The translations under genes and the position numbers were made by a program. From Alterirhizorhabdus solaris (GTDB taxonomy: Bacteria; Pseudomonadota; Alphaproteobacteria; Sphingomonadales; Sphingomonadaceae), in the NCBI RefSeq assembly GCF_007785815.1, contig NZ_VNIM01000030.1:1-42227 (forward strand): 42,227 nucleotides of DNA, read 5' to 3'. The number at the start of each line of letters is the position of its first letter. The stretch's first letter is position 1. Positions 27,264 to 34,681 of this stretch are shown here, piece by piece. Under the pieces are notes generated by a model. That model did no database searches, was not told the DNA's origin, and was given only the letters and a program-made list of their open reading frames with translations.

Positions 27264-28277
27264 ATGCAACCGATCGAAATCAAATGCGGCAGCGGCCGGT
27301 CGGGCGATCGTCGGGTGCTCCTCGGCTTCGCGCCAGCGTCTGTCCTGCACTCGATCAGCTTCACCGACGTGCTCGATGAGCGCAGCGGTACAGGTTACCA
27401 GCGCCGCTTCAACTCCGGGCACAGTCTCGACTTCCGCCGGTACATCCGGGAGGCCGGAAGCACGACGATACCGTTGACCTTCAACCTTCGCGCCACGGCC
27501 GGCCGCGCCTGGACGCTAGCGGAGGACGGCACCGGCGCAGCGCGCCTGACCATCGATCCCGTGGCGGGGCCGGTGATGGCGCAGGTCGACTGCCAGCATC
27601 GCCTCGGCCACCTCGCCGACCTCGACATTGAGCTGCCGTTCATGTGCTTCGTCGGCCTCACCGTTGAGGAGGAGATGGCGGTGTTCACGGTCATCAACCG
27701 CAAGGCCAAGGGCCTCAGCCGCAGTCTGCTCGACTTCCATGACGCCCGGCTCTGCGAGGACCTGGCTAACGACCGGCCCGAATTGTTCATCGCGCTCTGC
27801 CTGTCGAACGACCCGGCGTCCCCGTGGTGCGGCCAGCTGGACGTGGGCGGCAATAAGGTGTCGGGCATGACGCGCAAGGCGTCGCTGCGCACCCTGCAGA
27901 AGGCGGTGCGCCGCTTCCTCAACAGGTCCTCCATACTCAAGCAACGCTCGGTCGAGGAGGCCGCCAGGGTCGTGCTCGACTTCTGGATCGCGGTGTCGAT
28001 CGCGATGCGCGACGACTGGGCGCGACCGCGTGGATCGCTCCTCGCGAAGGGTGTCGGCGTGTACGCCCTCATGGACATCGCCGCCGACATGTGGCGCGAA
28101 AGCGGAAGTGCACTAACCCGCGACCTGATGATCGCCTACCTTTCCGACCTCGCAGCCGACGTAAACTGGTCATCGGACGGACCGTTCAAGGGGCTCGGCG
28201 GAGAGGGCGGCGTCGCGGCCGCCGTCGCGCTGCTGCGCGGCATCCGCGTCCAGCAGACCATACGGGCGGCAGCCTGA
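27264..28277 (+). CDS. DGQHR-type (DndB/DpdB-like) protein
   Basis: A 337-residue protein of the DGQHR superfamily. The signature is a variant, VDCQHRLGHLADL, with Asp109-Cys110-Gln111-His112-Arg113. It is followed by the family-typical VFTVINRKAKGLSRSLLDF. DGQHR proteins include DndB, the regulator of phosphorothioation operons, and DpdB of the 7-deazaguanine DNA-modification system. Its size is close to DndB. I took the ATG at 27264, which has AGGGGA 5 nt upstream; an ATG at 27249 would add 5 residues. Its stop overlaps the radical SAM start (TGATG). A role in binding or regulating a DNA modification is inference. Confidence 0.82.
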   Translation: MQPIEIKCGSGRSGDRRVLLGFAPASVLHSISFTDVLDERSGTGYQRRFNSGHSLDFRRYIREAGSTTIPLTFNLRATAGRAWTLAEDGTGAARLTIDPVAGPVMAQVDCQHRLGHLADLDIELPFMCFVGLTVEEEMAVFTVINRKAKGLSRSLLDFHDARLCEDLANDRPELFIALCLSNDPASPWCGQLDVGGNKVSGMTRKASLRTLQKAVRRFLNRSSILKQRSVEEAARVVLDFWIAVSIAMRDDWARPRGSLLAKGVGVYALMDIAADMWRESGSALTRDLMIAYLSDLAADVNWSSDGPFKGLGGEGGVAAAVALLRGIRVQQTIRAAA

Positions 28278-29899
28278 TGGCCGGCAAGCGCATCCTGCTC
28301 ATCGAGCCCGGCTACAAGAACAAGTATCCCCCGCTCGGACTGATGAAGATCGCCCAGTATCACGGGCCCAACGGCAAGAACGACCACGTCACGTTCGTGA
28401 AGGGCGAGGACCCGTCGGTGCTGTCGCAGGCATGGGATCGCATCTACGTCACCACGCTGTTCTCGTTCGAATACCCGAAGATATCAACGAGCATCGACTA
28501 CGCCCTCAAGGTCGCCAACGGGCAGGCCGACAAGGTCTTCGTCGGCGGCATCGCCGCGTCGCTCATGCACGAGCGATTCCTCGAGGAGCGTCGCTGGCAG
28601 GGTGTGCGGTTCATCAAGGGACTGCTGACGGGACCGCCGGCCAAGGCGCTGCAGCTCGACGACTTCTCGGAGGAGCTCTACTCCGACGACTACAGCAACA
28701 CCGCGATCGAGGATCTCGTCCCCGACTACAGCATCCTTTCGCAGATCGACTACGAGTACCCCGTCCGCGACGCCTACTTCGCCTACACATCGCGCGGCTG
28801 CATCCGGAAGTGCCACTTCTGCGGCGTTCCCAAGCTCGAGGGCATGCAGCGCGACGTGGAATCGCTAACCGACATCGTCCGCTCCATCGACGAGATGTAC
28901 GGTCCCAAGAAGGACCTTATCCTCATGGACAACAACGTCGTCGCCAGTCCGCGGTTCAAGGACATCATCGCCGAGATCCGCGACCTCGGCTTCACGCCGG
29001 GCGCGAAGCTGACGCGGCCGGGATCGCGCGTGGCCGTCCAGCGCCGGGTCGACTTCAACCAGGGCGTCGACGCGCGCATCCTCTGCAAGGACCCGATGTA
29101 CCTGCGCGAACTGGCGACGATCTGCCTCAAGCCACTCCGCATCGCGTTCGACCATCTCGGCGTCCGCAAGCCATACGAGCAGGCCGTCCGCTATGCCCAC
29201 GAGCACGGCCTGACCGAGCTCTCGAACTACATGCTCTACAACTTCCACGACGATCCCGCCGACCTGTTCGAGCGCATGCGCCTCAACGTCACGCTGAACG
29301 AGGAGCTCAACATCCGCGTCTGGTCGTTCCCGATGCGCTATCAGCCGACCAACCGGCCGGACCGCGGCCACATCGGAGACAAGTGGTCGCGCTTCGAGCT
29401 GCGCTCGATGCAGATCATCCTGCAGGCCACCCACGGCGTCGTCAGCGGCGAGCCGACCTTCTTTCGACGCGCCTTCGGCGACACCGTCGCCGAATACGAG
29501 ACAATCCTGATGATGCCGCACGACATGATCTTCAACCGCGACTGGTACGACAAGCACGACGGTCGGGCCGAGTACGACCAGTATTTGTCGGAGGCGAGCC
29601 GCCTGTCGCCTGAGCGGCGCCACGAGCTCAAAACGCTCCTTTCGTCCTGCGACCCGCGCCACTACCACACGCTGCCGGGCCTCACCGACGACGCGGGGAT
29701 CCAATCGATCCTCCAATTCTACATGCCTCGCGCCAAGGACGAGCTCACCACGATCTGGCGCAAGCAGGCGGAGTGGAGCGCAGTCGCCCACGCGCTCAAC
29801 GTGCCCGAGGACGAACGCGTCGAGGACGCGGGACTGGACGCCGAGGAGGAACCGATCGTCACCGTCGCGGAGTCGGCCCGCGCGAGGAAGGCGGCATGA
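28277..29899 (+). CDS. radical SAM enzyme with Rossmann-like N-terminal domain
   Basis: A 540-residue protein. The CxxxCxxC cluster motif is at Cys175, Cys179 and Cys182 in SRGCIRKCHFCGVPKLEG, ligating the 4Fe-4S cluster that cleaves S-adenosylmethionine. The N-terminal 150 residues (RILLIEPGYKNKYPPLGLMK, then VFVGGIAASL) resemble the cobalamin-binding-like domain of B12-type radical SAM proteins, but I see no DxHxxG cobalamin motif. The C-terminal part is large and unrecognised. It is not viperin-like. Its place between a DGQHR gene and a GHKL ATPase gene, with overlaps on both sides, makes it an integral part of the cargo operon. The substrate is unknown; a nucleobase or nucleotide is one possibility. 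Confidence 0.88.
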   Translation: MAGKRILLIEPGYKNKYPPLGLMKIAQYHGPNGKNDHVTFVKGEDPSVLSQAWDRIYVTTLFSFEYPKISTSIDYALKVANGQADKVFVGGIAASLMHERFLEERRWQGVRFIKGLLTGPPAKALQLDDFSEELYSDDYSNTAIEDLVPDYSILSQIDYEYPVRDAYFAYTSRGCIRKCHFCGVPKLEGMQRDVESLTDIVRSIDEMYGPKKDLILMDNNVVASPRFKDIIAEIRDLGFTPGAKLTRPGSRVAVQRRVDFNQGVDARILCKDPMYLRELATICLKPLRIAFDHLGVRKPYEQAVRYAHEHGLTELSNYMLYNFHDDPADLFERMRLNVTLNEELNIRVWSFPMRYQPTNRPDRGHIGDKWSRFELRSMQIILQATHGVVSGEPTFFRRAFGDTVAEYETILMMPHDMIFNRDWYDKHDGRAEYDQYLSEASRLSPERRHELKTLLSSCDPRHYHTLPGLTDDAGIQSILQFYMPRAKDELTTIWRKQAEWSAVAHALNVPEDERVEDAGLDAEEEPIVTVAESARARKAA

Positions 29900-31425
29900 G
29901 CGCGCCCATTCGCTTGGCGAAAGCTTCGCAAGTGGTCGAGGGCAGCCCGGCGGTCGTCGGGAAGGACGTGCTCGAGCTGCTGTCCACGGCGATGTACGTC
30001 GATCCACTCACGATCTACCGCGAATATGTCCAGAACGCAGCCGATGCGATCGACCAGGCGCGGGCGGGCGGCCACGATGCGGGACGGATCGCGATTGTAC
30101 TCGACGCCGCCGCCCGGACGGCGTCGATCCGCGACGACGGGGCGGGCATTCCCGCGTCGGACTTCCGACGCGTTCTCACCTCGGTCGGCGCCAGCGCCAA
30201 GCGCGGGACGGAGGCCCGTGGTTTCCGCGGCGTCGGACGCCTCTCGGGACTCGCCTACGCCCGATCGCTCTCCTTCCAGTCGCGCGCCGCCGGGGAGGCC
30301 CGGGTCTCGACGATGACATGGAACTGCCAGGCCCTGCGCACCGCGCTGCGCGACACTGCCGACACGCGCGACCTCGCTGCGATAATCGACGCCATCACGA
30401 CCACCACCATCACCGACGAGGCAGGCGATCCCTACTTCGAGGTGCGCCTCGAGGGCGTGGCCCGGCAGGGCGACGACAGGGTGATGTCGCCTGGCGCGGT
30501 CGCCGACTACCTTTCTGAGATCGCGCCGGTTCCGCTCGATACGTCCTTCTCCCACGGCGCCGCGATCGCAGAGAGACTCGGCGGCACGGTCGCGCTCGGC
30601 GACCTGACGATCACCATCAACGGAGGCGAGCCGGTCATGCGCCCGTTCCGGGACGAGCTCCCGGTCGATGGCGGCCGTCCGCTGAGGCTCCGCGAGATCG
30701 CCTTCGTCGAGGTACCCTCGATCGACGGGGGTATCGCGGCCGTCGGTTGGATCGCGCACCACGACTATGAGGGTGCCATTCACCCCTCCACCCATGTCCG
30801 GGGGCTCCGGGTTCGTGCCGGCGACGTGCAGGTCGGCGAAGCCGGCGTGCTCGCTGATGTCTTTCCGGAGTCTCGCTTCGACGCCTGGACCGTCGGCGAG
30901 GTCCATGTCTTGGACGCGAGGATCGTCCCCAACGGCCGTCGCGACGACTTTGAGCGCAACGTGCATCTCGCAAACCTCAAGAACCATTTGGCGCCGCTAG
31001 GCCGTGACGTCGCGAACCGCTGCCGCACCAGCTCGCGCGACCGCAAGCGATTGCGCGACCTTGAATTGGAGCAGGCGGCAGCGCGCGAGGGCCTCGCGGT
31101 GCTCGCCCAGGGTGGTCTGAATGCCGCCGGTCGCGACCGGATGGCGCTCGGCGTCGAGTTGTCGCTCATGCGGGCTGAGAAGCTGCTCGGCGAGCCTGAT
31201 CTGGTCGACGGTTCCAACAGCGGCGATCGAGGCGAGGTGGCGCGGCTGCGCTCGGAGCTCGAGCAGCTAGCCGGCGCCGACGCTCCCGCCGCATCGCCGC
31301 TTGACCGGCTCAGCCCCGACCGCCGTGAGTTCTACGAAGAGATGTTCTCGCTGATCTACGACTGCTCCGCTAATCGCTCAGCGGCGAAGAGCCTAGTGGA
31401 CCGCATCATGGCGAAGGTCGCCTGA
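29896..31425 (+). CDS. GHKL (Hsp90-like) ATPase 2 of the cargo operon
   Basis: A 509-residue paralogue of the ATPase at 25585-27144. N box IYREYVQNAADA (Glu43, Asn47, Asp50), G1 box IRDDGAGIP (Asp80, Gly82, Gly84) and G2-like GFRGVGRLSG are intact. The shared middle landmarks are YFEVRLEG, FPESRFDAWTVGEVHV and IVPNGRRDDFERN. The C-terminal helices differ from ATPase 1. The two may form a heterodimer, as MutL-type GHKL pairs do (inference). The start overlaps the radical SAM gene by 4 bp; it is the last gene of the tightly packed operon. Confidence 0.88.
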   Translation: MSAPIRLAKASQVVEGSPAVVGKDVLELLSTAMYVDPLTIYREYVQNAADAIDQARAGGHDAGRIAIVLDAAARTASIRDDGAGIPASDFRRVLTSVGASAKRGTEARGFRGVGRLSGLAYARSLSFQSRAAGEARVSTMTWNCQALRTALRDTADTRDLAAIIDAITTTTITDEAGDPYFEVRLEGVARQGDDRVMSPGAVADYLSEIAPVPLDTSFSHGAAIAERLGGTVALGDLTITINGGEPVMRPFRDELPVDGGRPLRLREIAFVEVPSIDGGIAAVGWIAHHDYEGAIHPSTHVRGLRVRAGDVQVGEAGVLADVFPESRFDAWTVGEVHVLDARIVPNGRRDDFERNVHLANLKNHLAPLGRDVANRCRTSSRDRKRLRDLELEQAAAREGLAVLAQGGLNAAGRDRMALGVELSLMRAEKLLGEPDLVDGSNSGDRGEVARLRSELEQLAGADAPAASPLDRLSPDRREFYEEMFSLIYDCSANRSAAKSLVDRIMAKVA

Positions 31426-31490
31426 CACCGGACCCTCGCGTCAATAGAACGCCGCGCTCTTGGTACTTCCTCCTGCGCGATTGAGCCAAT

Positions 31491-31934
31491 ATGCCGCGCA
31501 AGTCCCGCTTTGACCTGGCCTTCGAAGATCTGTGGGGCGAGTTTCGGGCCAGCACGAAGCGGCAGTTCTTCAGCGATATCCAAGGTCAACTGGAGGAGGA
31601 AGACGAGATCCGAGACATCCTCCGCAAGAGCCGTGCCGAGCCGCAATACCTCGCGGTGTCGTTCGACCGAAAGCCGAACGACGACGAGTTCTCCTACCAC
31701 TACTTCGATCTGGCGCTCGTCATCCTCGACGCAATCTTCGGCGGCGAAGGCATCACCAAACCGGTGAACCAACTTCGAGTCCTCCGCTGGGAAGCCTCGC
31801 GCTCGGACCTTCTGAAAGTCCTCAACTGCCTCGCCGAGCAGAACCGAGAGCTTAAATTCCGGCGTCTTCTCATATTGCCGTTTCCAAGACCAATCATCGG
31901 GCGCAGATTGGACCGATCGACGCACATGCGCTGA
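31491..31934 (+). CDS. hypothetical protein (147 aa)
   Basis: Unrecognised. The protein looks genuine: a charged helical N-terminus (MPRKSRFDLAFEDLWGEFR), a central FDLALVILDAIFGGEG and a basic C-terminus. It lies 65 bp after the second ATPase on the same strand and may be a sixth operon member. It is convergent with the large DGQHR gene, whose stop is 27 bp away. There is no clear ribosome-binding site before the ATG. Confidence 0.6.
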   Translation: MPRKSRFDLAFEDLWGEFRASTKRQFFSDIQGQLEEEDEIRDILRKSRAEPQYLAVSFDRKPNDDEFSYHYFDLALVILDAIFGGEGITKPVNQLRVLRWEASRSDLLKVLNCLAEQNRELKFRRLLILPFPRPIIGRRLDRSTHMR

Positions 31935-31961
31935 CGCGATGGCTCGCTCAAACGTTCTCAC

Positions 31962-34331
31962 TCAGGCGACCTCGCGCTGCTCCTCGGGCTCAACGAACAG
32001 CAACTGGGTCTTGCCGTCCACCGGCTCTTCACCCTCGATGTGGCGCTTCACCAGCGTGTAGACATCCCGCACATACTCGACCTGGTCGCGCGAAAGCGGC
32101 CCCTTCTCGACATGCGTTGTGATGTTGCGTAGGCGACTGATCCTGCCGATCCAGCGTGCCAGCTTCGCCTTCGGGCCCTTGCCGTAGAAGTTGTAGCGGC
32201 CCTTGAAGAGATCCCAGTTGCCTTCGTAGACAACGATCTGCGAGTAATCGATCAGGTTGAGCGACTGCCACCTGTCGCGTGAAGTGTCCCCTTCCGTGTT
32301 GTAGCGGACATCGCAGTCGATCCGGACCTGCTTCGGCACTCCGGTGATCCACCAGGAATCGCGGGTTTCGCCGTAATGGGCCTTCAGTGTCGAGACGACG
32401 TCGTCGTAAAGGATCTTGTGGATCTCGAGGATCATGTCGCGCGCTTGCTCCGTGCCGGCGGCGTCCTGAGATTCAAGGTATTCTCTAATCTCTGGTAGGT
32501 CGAAGTCTGGCTTTGCAGACGCGACAATCGCCATCATCTGCAGGGCGTTCTGATCCACACTCGCCAGGGAACTCCCCCGGGCGCGAAAGTAGGTCACCTC
32601 GTTGGCGGTCGCGCTAGCGAAGAAGTCAATCACCGGCTGCGCGTACGGCTGGACGAGCTCGACCAGATCCTCGGCCGAAGACGACACGACCCTCGTCCCG
32701 TCCGACTCCACGAAGTGCACGATCTTGCGCAGCAGCACGAGAAGCGCGCGCAGGCCGAGGTTGGTGCCGAGGTAGCCCCCCTTGGCGTCACCAAGATCCC
32801 AGTGGTCCGGGGCGCCCTTCGCGAACAGGGCAAAGTACAGCTGCAAGCCGCGCTGCAGCTTGCGCATCGAGTCTGTGGCATTCGCCGAAAGGTGGCCGAG
32901 CGGCCCCGGCTGCAGCACCGTAGCGCCGTTGCGCCCGGAGAGTCTCTGAACCTTTCCGACGAGGTTGTTGCCCTTAATGCCATCGACCAGCGACGTGAGC
33001 GTCAGGCATCTCTTGTTGGTCTTGTCATCGCCGGTCAGCAATAACCGGTCCTTCAAGGGAGACGAGTTGTCGGAACCCATGTTCAGCACCGCCCGCGCGC
33101 AGACCGCCTCGAGCCGCTTGCGCGGATCCTCGTCCTCGATGTCCAGGTTCGACACGAGCTCCTTCACAAGATTGCTCTGCACCTTCACCTGCTGGGTGTT
33201 GATATCGACGAACATCTTGATTTCGGCCGTTGAAGGCAGGTTCTCGTATGCCAGCACCGACACGACCGAACGGTCTTCCTCGGCATCCCGCCCTGCGTAA
33301 GCATAGCCGTAGAGGCGATGTTGCCCGTCGATGACCCAGGCGGACCCATATTGGCCAGGCAGCTCGAGCATTCCCGTCGCCGTGTCGCCATAACGGTCCT
33401 TCAGGTCGAATCGAAGGCCGTCACGCTTGATGTTGACCACGATGTTGGTCGGGAACGTCCCGCCCTCGTCGATGAAGGCGCCGATGGACTTGAGACGCGT
33501 AGGCTTCACCATGCGCTGGTATGTTTCGAGGTCGTCGTTCGACCTACCCATGTGGCTGATGTACGCGATGCGCAGCAGGTCGTGGGGCGAGATTAGGAAG
33601 CTGTAGAAGGTCGTGTCGCCGACGCGTCCCCGGGTCGCCGGCACCGATGTGCGCAGACCCTCCACCTTCTCCTCCCGCAGGTATCGGCCCAGGAATTGGT
33701 AGCGCGCTGCTACCTTCAGTATGCCGGTCAGGCGCTGGAAGTACTCTAGGTCCGCCTCGGTGATGATCGGTACCTTTGCAGTTGCCGCCCTGTCTCGGTC
33801 CGCAGTTCGGATGTCCACGTTCCGCGTAGCAATCGCCAGCTTGACCTTCAGCTTGCTTTCGCGACCATACTTCGCCTTCACCGCGGCGATGACGTCCTCA
33901 CGGACGGCCTCGATCTTGTCGAGCAGACCCTTGATCGACTTGGCGCCGCCGTCGCGCGAGTGAGTGCACTCGACGATAAACACCGTCTCGTCGTCCTTCG
34001 CGAAGACGTCGAGCTGACGCCTGGACGAACCGTCCTTGCCGATCACCATGAGGTTGCGGTCCGCATTCATCTCCTTGAAGCCCATCCGGTAGAACAGAGT
34101 CCAGACATCGTCCTCGAGCTGGCGGTCCTCAGGCTTAGAGCGCTGCATTCGCAGGGAGCGCTTGTTCTCCTTGGCTAGCTCCCAACCATCGTGCTCCTCG
34201 GCCTCGCGCTTCAACTGAAGTGCCGTCGCCGACGCGGCGGTTACCGTCTTCTCGTCAACGCGCTTCGAGCGCAGGCCATATGCGCTACGCAGCTCATCGC
34301 CGCTGACCAGGTCCCCAAGCGTAGCCGTCAT
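31962..34331 (-). CDS. large DGQHR protein with nuclease-like N-terminus and HEPN-like C-terminus
   Basis: A 789-residue multidomain protein. Residues 72-125 resemble a PD-(D/E)XK endonuclease fold (RRQLDVFAKDDETVFIVECT) with Asp108 and Glu121, but the usual Lys after the Glu is replaced (ECT), so activity is doubtful. The DGQHR signature WVIDGQHRLYGYAYAG lies at 335-339, followed by FVDINTQQVKV. The C-terminal helical part holds RNITTH (Arg735, His740), an Rx4H pair typical of HEPN RNases. The ATG at 34331 has GGGGAG 7 nt upstream; the longer frame to 34496 is unlikely. It is a probable stand-alone defence protein (inference). Confidence 0.82.
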   Translation of the reverse strand: MTATLGDLVSGDELRSAYGLRSKRVDEKTVTAASATALQLKREAEEHDGWELAKENKRSLRMQRSKPEDRQLEDDVWTLFYRMGFKEMNADRNLMVIGKDGSSRRQLDVFAKDDETVFIVECTHSRDGGAKSIKGLLDKIEAVREDVIAAVKAKYGRESKLKVKLAIATRNVDIRTADRDRAATAKVPIITEADLEYFQRLTGILKVAARYQFLGRYLREEKVEGLRTSVPATRGRVGDTTFYSFLISPHDLLRIAYISHMGRSNDDLETYQRMVKPTRLKSIGAFIDEGGTFPTNIVVNIKRDGLRFDLKDRYGDTATGMLELPGQYGSAWVIDGQHRLYGYAYAGRDAEEDRSVVSVLAYENLPSTAEIKMFVDINTQQVKVQSNLVKELVSNLDIEDEDPRKRLEAVCARAVLNMGSDNSSPLKDRLLLTGDDKTNKRCLTLTSLVDGIKGNNLVGKVQRLSGRNGATVLQPGPLGHLSANATDSMRKLQRGLQLYFALFAKGAPDHWDLGDAKGGYLGTNLGLRALLVLLRKIVHFVESDGTRVVSSSAEDLVELVQPYAQPVIDFFASATANEVTYFRARGSSLASVDQNALQMMAIVASAKPDFDLPEIREYLESQDAAGTEQARDMILEIHKILYDDVVSTLKAHYGETRDSWWITGVPKQVRIDCDVRYNTEGDTSRDRWQSLNLIDYSQIVVYEGNWDLFKGRYNFYGKGPKAKLARWIGRISRLRNITTHVEKGPLSRDQVEYVRDVYTLVKRHIEGEEPVDGKTQLLFVEPEEQREVA

Positions 34332-34681
34332 CCGCAAACTCCCCCCAGGCTCCTGCTTCTCGCACACTGTCGTGCAGGAACAAGCACGTCCAACGCGACC
34401 GCGTTTACAGCGACCACGTCCTGCCTCGGACGGCAAATCCCATTGACAGCGAACGGCTCTGAATGGCGAATTATTATGACGTGGACGGCACTCCAACCCT
34501 CCAGCAGGGTGTCCCTACAGGAGGTCGAGGGAAATTCACGATGGGAGGCAATCTGCGAGGCCGTGAAGTTGTCGCGCCCGGTGTTGGCCGTCACGTAAGT
34601 CAGGTCGTTCCTCGCCGGCTGAGCCGCATAGATTTCGTTCTGCAACGCCGGCAGCTTTCAACTTCCAGCATGCGGCGGCGG
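34332..34681. other. intergenic region upstream of the large DGQHR gene
   Basis: No convincing gene is visible in these 350 bp. On the minus strand an AT-rich patch (TCATAATAATTC, about 34470-34480) could hold a -10 box for the DGQHR gene, with TTGGAG upstream at suboptimal spacing. A 105-codon minus-strand frame ends with an ATGA overlap on the DGQHR start but has only a TTG start and no ribosome-binding site. Confidence 0.3.

Noticed and set aside
23645-31425. Dnd phosphorothioation or Dpd 7-deazaguanine system
   Set aside because: Apart from the DGQHR protein, no DndA/C/D/E-like, DpdA-like or QueC-like protein is present.
34328-34645. 105-codon minus-strand frame ending with an ATGA overlap on the large DGQHR gene
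   Set aside because: Only a TTG start without a ribosome-binding site and unconvincing composition; the DGQHR gene has its own good site.
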